Assembly (NCBI GenBank): GCA_030672805.1
Contig: DAOVFR010000055.1
Coordinates: 1-11,342, forward strand
Length of the DNA stretch: 11,342 bases
Source of the DNA: Candidatus Krumholzibacteriota bacterium
GTDB lineage: Bacteria; Krumholzibacteriota; Krumholzibacteriia; Krumholzibacteriales; Krumholzibacteriaceae
Reading direction: 5' to 3'
The notes under the pieces were generated by a model. The model was not told the DNA's origin, did not search any database, and saw only the letters and a list, made by a program, of their open reading frames with translations. Below are positions 1 to 7,033 of the stretch, piece by piece; within the stretch, counting starts at the first letter, position 1; each line of letters begins with the position of its first letter. The position numbers and the translations under genes were made by a program.

Positions 1-2246
1 GTCTGGAACAGGTATGTTCTGCTCGGCCACTGCGTGAACCTTCCGTAGTGGAAATGGAACTTGTCCTTGTCGGTGATCGGGAACGCGAACCCGAGACGGG
101 GACTGATCTGGAATTTGTGTTCCTCGACGTTCGGGTCGATCTCGGCACTACGGATATAGATATCCGTATTGTTGCCCGGAGAGAAGTAATCGACCCTTAT
201 TCCCGCATTCACGACCATACCCTGGTACTGCCATTTGTCCTGAACATAGTATGACGCTTCGGGGTTGAAGTTACGGAATATGTTGTTGCCCAGGCCCTGA
301 AGGTAAGATCCATCTTCCAGCCGCCGCAGGCTGCCGGGGTAGCGACGACGCTCCTCGCTGAGATCGTTGTATATAAACTGAACACCTGTTTTGAAACCAT
401 GGTTCTCCCACTTCCTGGAAGTCAGGTCCGCCTTGAATGTATACGTGACGCTTCTCTGGTCCTGATAGTCCGGATAATCGTAACAGGTGATGAAGTAGGG
501 ATAATCGGGATCGGTATAGAAGAGCCGATCGCTCACGCCGCCGAACCGGTACGATCCGCCCGGAAGCACGGTCGGCAGGCCGGCCGTTGCGAACTCCTCG
601 GGACTCTTGCCGTTAACCGTCGTGAACCTGTCGAATACGGTGCGGCTAAAGTTGATCGTGTAAAGCATGTCGTCGCTTACGTTATGATTCAATGCCAGCT
701 TGAGAAGAAGCCTGTCGGATGTCGTTGTCGCCGTCTTCGATGCTGAGTTGAAGTACACGTAGCTCGTGTCATCCCTGAAGTGGCTAAACTTGCTTTCGGG
801 GTTCTGAAACCCCTCGAAGAGCATCTTGTTTATATAAAGCTCCTCTTGCCCGCCCGGACTTTTCACCTGCTCCTGCCAGATGATCTCGGTTTCCTCACCG
901 TAGATGTTCTCGACGATCCGTGCGAAGAAATTGTCGTACCGGATGATGTACGGCGGGGCGGAGGAGTTGTTCGGGTCCCTCACCTTATCAAAGATCATAA
1001 TCGGGTAGATATACCTCCGCCGTTCCTCGGCAGAACCGGGATACGCGTAGACCCTTGGAATATCCTTTTCGATCCATGGCCCGTGATAGATACTCACGTA
1101 GGAGCCGAAGGAGCGCGCCTCCGGAGCCATGCTTTCGCGGCTTGGCCGCAGTGACATGTAGCGGTATATCTTCTGTACGTACCCCTCGATATTCCAGTTG
1201 TTAATGAACCTGTCATTGACCGAATGGCTGCAGATCACCTCACCGACCATCTTGAGCCTCGGATTCACCTTCCAGGCAAGCTTACCCTGGAGATTGTAGC
1301 TCTGGTACAGCCTGTCGGAAGCCTTGATGAAATCGTTAAGGTAAGTGTGCTCTTCCTTGGGCCTGATCGACCAGTTCTCCCCGTCACTGAACGTCGCCTC
1401 ACCGGAAACGTAGAAGGTCAGTTTCCTGAGGAATGTCGGACCGCCGAAGCCGATGCTCAAGCGATCGTAGTTCGTATATGTCTTGTCCTTCCGGCCGAAG
1501 TCGTCCGTCATGTAACGGACCTGGCCCTCGAAGGTTTTTCCTCCCTCGCGGGTGCTAATATTGATAACGGCAGACTGGGCGTTACCGTACTCCGCGTCCA
1601 TTCCGCCGGTAATAACCTCACTCATATCGGTGCCGAGAAGTCCCACCGACACCGCTCCACCACCGAGAGGATCGTCGACCGGAACACCGTCTATCTGGAA
1701 TTGCACCTCGTTCGAGCGCCCGCCCCGCACGTGCAGTTCGTCACCTGTCTTCACGATACCGCTCTTCAGCGCGAGCGCCTCGACAACGTCATCGACCGGA
1801 AGTTCCTGTATCTCATCACCCGACACGCGGTGCGAAACGTCGCTCTCGGTCACCTCGATCTGCGGCAGCTCGGCCTCGACAACAATCTCCTGGGTCTTTC
1901 CCACGATCGTTTCCTCGAGAGTGAAATTAACAAAGACCGTCTGCCCCGCATCGACCTTGACGCCCGGTGTTTCATTGGCCTTGTAACTCATCATCATCAC
2001 CTTGACCGTATAGGTGCCGACGGGTACGCCCACAATCGTGAACGTGCCGTCAGTGAGAGTCATCCCCCCCATCTTCGTCCCGACGATGACGACGTTCGCA
2101 TAGGGAAGCGGCTTGCCTGTCTTGGCATCCGTCACTTTCCCGGTGATCTTTCCCGCCTGCGCAAAAGCCATCGATACGGTGAACGTTATTACGAGGTAAG
2201 AAATCAGGAAAAGGACGATTAACGGAATAGTAAGGCGGACCTTCAT
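1..2246 (-). CDS. TonB-dependent outer-membrane receptor, 3' end beyond window
   Basis: An open frame of about 748 codons runs from ATG at 2246 to the window edge without a stop, so the C-terminus is missing. Residues 1-29 are a signal peptide (Lys/Arg start, long hydrophobic core, likely cleavage after AFA). Residues about 32-110 form a carboxypeptidase-regulatory-like beta-sandwich (GKITGKVTDAKTGKPLPYAN). A possible TonB box is EIVVEA near residue 120. The plug follows at about 125-235, with ELHVRGGRSNEV and QIDGVPVDDP. The remainder is a Tyr/aromatic-rich, alternating beta-barrel region with DKWQYQGMVVNAGIRVDYF near the visible end. The family imports large or scarce substrates across the outer membrane using TonB/ExbBD energy; the substrate here cannot be told. 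The start is supported by AAGGAG eight bases upstream. It is separated from the ATPase operon by 384 bases with its own promoters. The family call is firm, the specificity unknown. Confidence 0.93.
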   Translation of the reverse strand, partial: MKVRLTIPLIVLFLISYLVITFTVSMAFAQAGKITGKVTDAKTGKPLPYANVVIVGTKMGGMTLTDGTFTIVGVPVGTYTVKVMMMSYKANETPGVKVDAGQTVFVNFTLEETIVGKTQEIVVEAELPQIEVTESDVSHRVSGDEIQELPVDDVVEALALKSGIVKTGDELHVRGGRSNEVQFQIDGVPVDDPLGGGAVSVGLLGTDMSEVITGGMDAEYGNAQSAVINISTREGGKTFEGQVRYMTDDFGRKDKTYTNYDRLSIGFGGPTFLRKLTFYVSGEATFSDGENWSIRPKEEHTYLNDFIKASDRLYQSYNLQGKLAWKVNPRLKMVGEVICSHSVNDRFINNWNIEGYVQKIYRYMSLRPSRESMAPEARSFGSYVSIYHGPWIEKDIPRVYAYPGSAEERRRYIYPIMIFDKVRDPNNSSAPPYIIRYDNFFARIVENIYGEETEIIWQEQVKSPGGQEELYINKMLFEGFQNPESKFSHFRDDTSYVYFNSASKTATTTSDRLLLKLALNHNVSDDMLYTINFSRTVFDRFTTVNGKSPEEFATAGLPTVLPGGSYRFGGVSDRLFYTDPDYPYFITCYDYPDYQDQRSVTYTFKADLTSRKWENHGFKTGVQFIYNDLSEERRRYPGSLRRLEDGSYLQGLGNNIFRNFNPEASYYVQDKWQYQGMVVNAGIRVDYFSPGNNTDIYIRSAEIDPNVEEHKFQISPRLGFAFPITDKDKFHFHYGRFTQWPSRTYLFQ

Positions 2247-2254
2247 TGTACGCA

Positions 2255-2260
2255 CTCCTT
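2255..2260 (-). promoter_or_regulatory. Ribosome binding site of the TonB-dependent receptor
   Basis: On the minus strand AAGGAG lies eight bases before ATG at 2246. This fixes the start ahead of a textbook signal peptide. Confidence 0.8.
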
Positions 2261-2291
2261 GCCTGCTCTACTAATCACCACTGTAGCTGTA

Positions 2292-2318
2292 CTCCCGTAA
2301 TTGAGAGCGGATCGGGAG
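2292..2318 (-). promoter_or_regulatory. Possible stem-loop in the receptor mRNA leader
   Basis: CTCCCG (2313-2318) and CGGGAG (2292-2297) form a perfect six-base-pair GC-rich stem with a 15-base loop, about 45 bases before the start codon. The CTCC segment could instead pair with the GGAG of the ribosome binding site at 2255-2260. That would allow translational control, but this is inferred from complementarity alone. Confidence 0.3.
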
Positions 2319-2333
2319 ATAAGATTGTAGGAT

Positions 2334-2354
2334 CTCTATTGCTCTAAGCTCTAA
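2334..2354. repeat. Short tandem direct repeats downstream of promoter P2
   Basis: On the plus strand CTCTATT is followed by two exact GCTCTAA units, giving three near-identical heptads in a row. They lie about 13 to 32 bases downstream of the predicted start of the P2 transcript. That is a place where a repressor could bind. A further GCTCTA occurs at 2265-2270. The function is unknown and chance occurrence is possible. Confidence 0.35.
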
Positions 2355-2372
2355 CTCGCCATTTCCACCGTA

Positions 2373-2401
2373 AATATAAGCAGTATGCAAACAGGTGTCA
2401 A
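2373..2401 (-). promoter_or_regulatory. Sigma-70-like promoter P2 for the receptor gene
   Basis: Read on the minus strand, TTGACA (2396-2401) is followed after exactly 17 bases by TATATT (2373-2378). The -35 box is perfect and the -10 box differs from TATAAT at one position. The predicted start near 2366 gives a leader of about 120 bases before ATG at 2246. The sequence upstream is AT-rich. Confidence 0.75.
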
Positions 2402-2568
2402 TCAATTATGAATGCAACCTGATCACGCAATTAATCATTACAACGTCATCCTGCAATGTTTGTTCAGTACGGGACTCTTTCTACCCGGTCGTGAATGGGG
2501 CGAATCGACGATTCCAGATCTGGAGAATTTCGAGGTGGGATCTCCGGCCTGTTCCAAAGCTTACAGCC

Positions 2569-2597
2569 AATATAATATTAAACCCGGCTGTTGTCAA
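2569..2597 (-). promoter_or_regulatory. Sigma-70-like promoter P1 just downstream of atpD
   Basis: On the minus strand TTGACA (2592-2597) and TATATT (2569-2574) are separated by exactly 17 bases, the same layout as P2. The -35 box begins about 33 bases beyond the atpD stop codon. Transcription would start near 2562 and give a receptor leader of about 315 bases, or a separate short RNA if it ends before P2. Confidence 0.65.
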
Positions 2598-2630
2598 TCA
2601 GTGTCGCATTGAATCGTTCCGTTTTTCCGG

Positions 2631-3263
2631 TCAGGATCGCTTTTCCCGCTGCTGAACCATATCCTTGATTTTCATGAGACGTGTCTGTGTCGCCCTTTCA
2701 TCCTCGCTGAGTTTACTCTCGATGCTCCTGATCACTTCTTCAAGATCCGGTATCAGGACGTATTCGAGCGCATTGACCCTCCGGCGCGTCTTCTCCAGCT
2801 CCTCCGAGAGGTAGAAGAGAACGTTCTCCTTTTCAACGAGTTCGAGGAGACGGGGAAAGTAATCGAACAGTTTCCCGAATGCCCTGTCGAGTTCCGGCGA
2901 CGTCGTCGAGAGCTTGTAAGCCGGGTCCCTCCCGGGTATCGTGAAACTTAACACCGGGATCTGCACGTTCATCTCGTACCGGATATCGTAATCGAGCTTG
3001 CCCACCGTCGTGCTGAGTTCGAGCGCATCCTCGAGAGGCTGCCTGCCGGTCGCGGCCCTTCCCTCGAGATAATGCATCGCTATCTCCATGAAGGAACTCT
3101 CGACCTTGCTGCGGAGGCCCGTTGTCTCCCTGACAAGGGAGATGAAGTTCTGCATCAGCTTCTCCTGCTTGTTCTTGAGAAGCTTGTGCCCTCTCAACGC
3201 AAGCTCGAGGCGCCGCCGGAGGCGGAGCAGCATCATCCTGTTGGGACTGACCTTCCTCTTCAC
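2631..3263 (-). CDS. atpD: V-type ATPase subunit D (central shaft)
   Basis: This 210-residue protein is the central rotor shaft that turns inside the A3B3 head and links it, with F and C, to the membrane ring. The N-terminal SPNRMMLLRLRRRLELALRG and following HKLLKNKQEKLMQ are the family signature. The C-terminal helix carries RRRVNALEYVLIPDLEEVI, also typical. The two long helices form the antiparallel coiled coil, with a short beta-rich segment between them (about 100-115). The length is normal. The start is GTG at 3263, only three bases after the atpB stop, with a GAAGGG-type ribosome binding site lying inside the end of atpB, which suggests translational coupling. It is the last ATPase gene of the operon; no strong terminator follows. 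Confidence 0.96.
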   Translation of the reverse strand: MKRKVSPNRMMLLRLRRRLELALRGHKLLKNKQEKLMQNFISLVRETTGLRSKVESSFMEIAMHYLEGRAATGRQPLEDALELSTTVGKLDYDIRYEMNVQIPVLSFTIPGRDPAYKLSTTSPELDRAFGKLFDYFPRLLELVEKENVLFYLSEELEKTRRRVNALEYVLIPDLEEVIRSIESKLSEDERATQTRLMKIKDMVQQREKRS

Positions 3264-3266
3264 GAG

Positions 3267-4772
3267 CTACCCTTCCGTTTTCTTATCGCCGGTTTCCCCC
3301 GCACCCGCGCCCGGCCGCCGGTCACCGCGATCCGCGGCTGCTTCTCCTTCCGGACCGGCAGCCCCACCGGCACCGGCTTTCCCTTCCCCGGGAAGGTACC
3401 TGTCGATAAACTCGTCGCGGATACGCTTGATCTCGGTCCGCGGGATCATCGTGAGCAGCTTCCAGCTTATTTCAAGCGTTTCCTCGATCGTTCTGTTCTC
3501 GTCGAGAGCCTGCTGAACGAATTGCCTCTCGAACGAGTCGCCGAATGCCATGAAGGACCGGTCGGCCTCGGTGAGCGCCGCCTCGCCGAGCACGACGGCG
3601 AGCTCCTCGACCTCCTTGCTCCTCGCGTAGGAGGAGAAGAGCTGGTTGGCCACCTGGGCATGGTCGTCCCGTGTCCTGCCGTCGCCGATCCCCTTGTCTC
3701 TCAGACGGGACAGGCTCGGCAGCACGTTGATGGGCGGATATATACCCTTGCGGTGCAGCACCCTGTCGAGAATGATCTGCCCCTCTGTGATATAGCCGGT
3801 GAGATCCGGAATCGGGTGAGTCTTGTCGTCGTCAGGCATCGAGAGAACCGGGATCTGGGTGATCGAGCCCTCGAGGACCTCTCCTTTCTTCTCTCCCTTG
3901 AGCAGCCCGGCGCGCTCGTACATCGTCGCCAGGTCGGTGTACAGGTATCCCGGGTATCCGCGGCGGCCCGGTATCTCCTTGCGCGCGACAGAGACCTCCC
4001 GGAGCGCTTCGCAGTAGTTCGTTATATCGGTCATGATCACCAGTACGTGCATCCCCCGCTCGAACGCGAGGTACTCGGCGGCGGTGAGCGCCGCCCGCGG
4101 TGTTGCGATCCTCTCGATCGTCGGGTCGTTCGCAAGATTTATGAAGAGCACCACCCGCTCCATCGCCCCCGTCTCCTGGAAATCGCGTATGAAATAGTTT
4201 GCCTCCTCGAAGGTGATGCCCATCGCGGCGAAGACAATGGCAAACGCCGACTCGGCCCCGGGCACCGTCGCCTGCCGGGCGATCTGCGCGGCGAGCTCGG
4301 AATGCGGAAGCCCGAAACCGGAAAAAATCGGCAGCTTCTGCCCCCTCACGAGAGTGTTCAGCCCGTCGATGGCGGAGATACCGGTCTGGATGAACTCTTT
4401 CGGATAGATCCGCGCGTACGGGTTGATCGGACTTCCGTTGATATCGAGCCGCTTCTCGGGTATGATCTTTGGTCCGTCGTCGATCGGCATACCGAGACCG
4501 TTGAAGATACGTCCCAGGATATCGGGCGAGACGGAAAGCTCCAGTCCTCGCCCGAGGAAACGAACCTTCGTTTTTGCGATATCGACTCCCCTCGTCCCCT
4601 CGAAAAGCTGCACGAGAACCTTGCTGCGGTCCACCTCGAGAACCTTGCCCCTTCGAAGCTCACCGTCCGGCAGCTCGACCTCGACGAGCTCCTCGTACGT
4701 GGCATGATCGACGCCGTCGAGCAGGATGAGCGGCCCCGCGATCTCACCGATCGTTGAATATTCAGTCACCAT
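3267..4772 (-). CDS. atpB: V-type ATPase subunit B (non-catalytic), with unusual C-terminal tail
   Basis: This 501-residue protein alternates with A in the A3B3 head and supplies the arginine finger. Its beta-barrel domain starts at EYSTIGEIAGPL. The position of the P-loop is occupied by a degenerate GFGLPHSELAAQIARQ near 153-167, as expected for B. PGRRGYPGYLYTDLATMYERAG and PSLSRL (Arg356, the likely arginine finger) are clear. The conserved C-terminal helical domain ends near residue 460 (RDEFIDRYLP). The remaining 41 residues are a Gly/Ala/Glu/Arg-rich low-complexity tail ending DKKTEG, while relatives usually end near 460. ATG at 4772 is preceded by AAGGAAGGTG. The gene follows atpA after 65 bases, the largest gap between ATPase genes, and is followed after three bases by atpD. 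Confidence 0.97.
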   Translation of the reverse strand: MVTEYSTIGEIAGPLILLDGVDHATYEELVEVELPDGELRRGKVLEVDRSKVLVQLFEGTRGVDIAKTKVRFLGRGLELSVSPDILGRIFNGLGMPIDDGPKIIPEKRLDINGSPINPYARIYPKEFIQTGISAIDGLNTLVRGQKLPIFSGFGLPHSELAAQIARQATVPGAESAFAIVFAAMGITFEEANYFIRDFQETGAMERVVLFINLANDPTIERIATPRAALTAAEYLAFERGMHVLVIMTDITNYCEALREVSVARKEIPGRRGYPGYLYTDLATMYERAGLLKGEKKGEVLEGSITQIPVLSMPDDDKTHPIPDLTGYITEGQIILDRVLHRKGIYPPINVLPSLSRLRDKGIGDGRTRDDHAQVANQLFSSYARSKEVEELAVVLGEAALTEADRSFMAFGDSFERQFVQQALDENRTIEETLEISWKLLTMIPRTEIKRIRDEFIDRYLPGEGKAGAGGAAGPEGEAAADRGDRRPGAGAGETGDKKTEG

Positions 4773-4823
4773 GGAGGCACCTTCCTTGTCCGTTCAAATC
4801 ACATTTGCACGCTGCCGGCACGA

Positions 4824-4836
4824 CCCGGCCGCCGGG
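4824..4836 (-). promoter_or_regulatory. Small GC-rich hairpin in the atpA-atpB gap
   Basis: Immediately after the atpA stop the minus strand reads CCCGG-CGG-CCGGG, a five-base-pair stem with a three-base loop. An overlapping alternative pairs GCCGG with a downstream CCGGC. No T-tract follows, so it is not an intrinsic terminator. It might stabilise the mRNA or tune A against B. The evidence is structural only. Confidence 0.25.
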
Positions 4837-4837
4837 A

Positions 4838-6622
4838 TCACTCGGCTCCGACGCGACTCTCCGTGGAGCGCTCCGTTATCTGTGTTTCGATATCCTTCAT
4901 GATCTCGTCGAACTCTTCCAGCCTGTCCTCCTTGACGAATCGCATCTTCGATATCCTTTCCCGGACGGGGAGGTCGGTAAGCTTCCGATGCGGCACATCC
5001 CTCTCGATCGCTTTCATGCAGGCGTGGTGGAGTTCGATGATAACCTTCAACATCCTGTACTGCTTCAACAGCCTCGTGTACGCGTCGTCAGGATCGAAGG
5101 CAGACTGGTGGAGGAAGTCCTCCCTGATCGCCTTCGTCGTCTCGAGCACGAGACGGTCCTGTGACGATAAGGCGTCTATTCCCACGAGGCGCACGAGCTC
5201 CTTGAGCTCCGCCTCCTTCTGAAGCAGCTCCATCGCCTCTATCCTGATCCGTCCGAAATCCTCCGCCACATCGTTGCGGAAACAGTCCTCCAGGTTATCA
5301 TGGTAGAGCGAGTAACTCTGCAGCCACCCGATGGCCGGGAAGTGCCGCTCGAAGGCGAGCTGGTCCTCGAGGCTCCAGAAAACCTTCACGACCTTGAGCG
5401 TCGCCTGGACCACGGGGTCGGACAGGTCGCCGCCCGGGGGAGAGACAGCGCCGACGACGCTGAGCGTGCCTATTCTCTCGTCGCTCCCCAGGCAGACCGT
5501 TCTTCCGCCGCGCTCGTAAAAATCGGCGATCCGGGACGGGAGATAGGCGGGGTACCCTTCCTCGCCGGGCATCTCCTCGAGCCGCCCGGACATCTCCCTC
5601 ATCGCCTCGGCCCACCGTGAGGTTGAATCGGCCAGTACGGCGACGTTGTACCCCATGTCGCGGTAATACTCCGCTATCGTGATGCCGGTATAGACCGAAG
5701 CCTCGCGCGCCGCCACGGGCATATTCGATGTGTTTGCGATGAGAACCGTCCTCTCCATCAGCGGCCGCCCGCTCAGCGGATCGATCAGCTCGGGGAATTC
5801 CTGGAGCACGTCGGTCATCTCGTTGCCGCGCTCGCCGCAGCCGATATAGACGATGATCTGTGCATCGGACCACTTGGCAAGCTGGTGCTGGATGACTGTC
5901 TTGCCCGCGCCGAACGGGCCGGGGATGGTTGCGGTGCCGCCCTGGCTGATCGGGAAGAAGGTGTCTATCACGCGCTGGCCGGTCACGAGCGGGTTTATCG
6001 GAACAAGCTTTCTGACGACGGGACGGGGTGTCCGGACGGGCCAGCGGTGGTACATCCGCACCTTCTCCACTCCGTCGGCCGTCTCGATCTCGGCGATCGT
6101 ATCCTCGATCACATACGATCCTTTCTCGGGTTTCTTCTTCAGCGTCCCCTTCCCGATCGTGGGCGGGACCATGATCTTCTGCACGATCAGCTCGGTCTCC
6201 CGGACCTCCCCGAGAAAATCGCCCGCTCCGATCTCCTGACCTACCTCGAGCGACTCGTCAGGCGTGAACTCCCATTTCTTCTCCCGATCGAGACCTGGTA
6301 TGTCGATCCCCCTCGTTATATAATGACCCGCCTCGTCGTAGATCGAGTCCAGAGGCCTCTGTATCCCGTCGTAGATCGACTGCAGGAGCCCGGGGCCGAG
6401 GTCGATGCTGAGGCTGTGGCCGGTGCCCTCGACGATCTCGCCGGGGCCGAGCCCGGACGTATCCTCGTACACCTGGATGTATGCCTGGTCTCCATGAAGC
6501 TCGATGATCTCCCCGATCAGTTTGCTGTCACTGACGCGGGCAACCTCGAACATCCGGGCTTCCCCCATCCCCTCGGCCACGATGAGGGGGCCCGAAACCT
6601 TTACGATCCTTCCAGCACCCAT
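4838..6622 (-). CDS. atpA: V-type ATPase catalytic subunit A
   Basis: This 594-residue catalytic subunit hydrolyses or makes ATP in the head of the rotary enzyme. Counting from ATG at 6622: the N-terminal beta-barrel begins GAGRIVKVSGPLIVAEGM. The non-homologous insertion typical of A subunits spans about 110-190. The P-loop GPFGAGKT is at 235-242, the catalytic glutamate is Glu264 in GCGERGNEM, and the Walker B strand is VAVLADSTSRWAEAMRE with Asp332. PGEEGYPAYLPSRIADFYER follows, then the helical C-terminal domain. All key residues are present and the length is normal; there is no intein. ATG at 6622 is preferred over ATG at 6670, which overlaps the atpF stop as ATGA. The shorter form starts exactly at the family N-terminus and has AAGGAGATG upstream, while the longer adds 16 unrelated residues with only a weak site. 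Confidence 0.97.
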   Translation of the reverse strand: MGAGRIVKVSGPLIVAEGMGEARMFEVARVSDSKLIGEIIELHGDQAYIQVYEDTSGLGPGEIVEGTGHSLSIDLGPGLLQSIYDGIQRPLDSIYDEAGHYITRGIDIPGLDREKKWEFTPDESLEVGQEIGAGDFLGEVRETELIVQKIMVPPTIGKGTLKKKPEKGSYVIEDTIAEIETADGVEKVRMYHRWPVRTPRPVVRKLVPINPLVTGQRVIDTFFPISQGGTATIPGPFGAGKTVIQHQLAKWSDAQIIVYIGCGERGNEMTDVLQEFPELIDPLSGRPLMERTVLIANTSNMPVAAREASVYTGITIAEYYRDMGYNVAVLADSTSRWAEAMREMSGRLEEMPGEEGYPAYLPSRIADFYERGGRTVCLGSDERIGTLSVVGAVSPPGGDLSDPVVQATLKVVKVFWSLEDQLAFERHFPAIGWLQSYSLYHDNLEDCFRNDVAEDFGRIRIEAMELLQKEAELKELVRLVGIDALSSQDRLVLETTKAIREDFLHQSAFDPDDAYTRLLKQYRMLKVIIELHHACMKAIERDVPHRKLTDLPVRERISKMRFVKEDRLEEFDEIMKDIETQITERSTESRVGAE

Positions 6623-6630
6623 GTCCGTTA

Positions 6631-6639
6631 CATCTCCTT
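6631..6639 (-). promoter_or_regulatory. Ribosome binding site deciding the atpA start
   Basis: The minus strand reads AAGGAGATG nine bases before ATG at 6622, close to the full anti-16S complement AAGGAGGTG. It supports 6622 as the translation start rather than the overlapping ATG at 6670. Confidence 0.7.
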
Positions 6640-6666
6640 CTTGTTGTTCACGCCAATCGCACCGTG

Positions 6667-7017
6667 TCATTCGCCGGAACCGGAAATATCCTGGCCGACC
6701 GCCCTGACGACAGCCATTCTCAGCTCCTCGAACGCGACTCCCTCAGACACCGGTTTGCCGTCTTTCCATACGGCTCCATGGATATCGGGTATGATGCTCA
6801 CGATCGGGAACATCCGCTGCGTCCTTCGCCGGATCAGCTTCTTGTATTTGTGAAAGACCTCCTCGGTAACGAGGATGATCCTGAATTTACCTTCCACGAC
6901 CTCGAGAAACCGCTCCTCGGTAAGCTCGCCTTCTTCCGTCTCGTAGGTCCTGCATCCGAGAATCCGGAAGTACTCTATCGAATCCGAATTCCCGATCACC
7001 GCGATACTGTTCGCCAC
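6667..7017 (-). CDS. atpF: V-type ATPase subunit F (central rotor)
   Basis: This 116-residue protein is the small rotor subunit that binds D and is thought to regulate or stabilise the shaft. The N-terminal Rossmann-like half shows IAVIGNSDSIEYFRILGC, then RIILVTEEVFHKYKKLI, and the strand FPIVSIIPDIHG. The C-terminal helix is FEELRMAVVRAVG. It is slightly longer than many relatives (about 100-105). Translation starts at GTG 7017, with AGGGAG seven bases upstream, 16 bases after the atpC stop. Its TGA stop overlaps an ATG in the atpA frame (ATGA), though atpA probably starts 48 bases further on. Confidence 0.93.
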   Translation of the reverse strand: MANSIAVIGNSDSIEYFRILGCRTYETEEGELTEERFLEVVEGKFRIILVTEEVFHKYKKLIRRRTQRMFPIVSIIPDIHGAVWKDGKPVSEGVAFEELRMAVVRAVGQDISGSGE

Positions 7018-7033
7018 GTGTCGCTCCCTCTCA

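Larger units (their letters stand above)
2247..2630. other. 384-base intergenic region between atpD and the receptor gene
   Basis: No convincing gene is seen on either strand. Short frames here lack a matching ribosome binding site and resemble no family. The region is more AT-rich than its surroundings. It contains two sigma-70-like promoters directed at the receptor, short direct repeats, a leader hairpin and the receptor ribosome binding site. I see no strong intrinsic terminator after atpD, so some read-through from the ATPase operon is possible. Confidence 0.8.

Noticed and set aside
1224..2222. A 332-codon open frame on the plus strand
   Set aside because: It lies opposite the N-terminal third of the receptor, whose signal peptide and plug motifs are unmistakable on the minus strand.
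2619..2632. CCG-loop-CGG after atpD as an intrinsic terminator
   Set aside because: The stem is only three base pairs and no T-tract follows on the minus strand.
2395..2655. Plus-strand open frames of 66-86 codons in the intergenic region
   Set aside because: They have no good ribosome binding site and no family features, and they overlap the minus-strand promoters and the end of atpD.
3072..4757. A 561-codon open frame on the plus strand opposite atpB and the start of atpD
   Set aside because: It is a shadow produced by the GC-rich codon use of atpB; the product is Arg/Leu/Pro/His-rich without any family motif, while the minus strand is a certain gene.
4838..6622. An intein in subunit A, as known in some archaeal and fungal homologues
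   Set aside because: The sequence around the P-loop is continuous and the length of 594 residues is normal.
5885..6853. A 322-codon plus-strand open frame across atpA and atpF
   Set aside because: It is antisense to two well-conserved ATPase genes and has no recognisable content.
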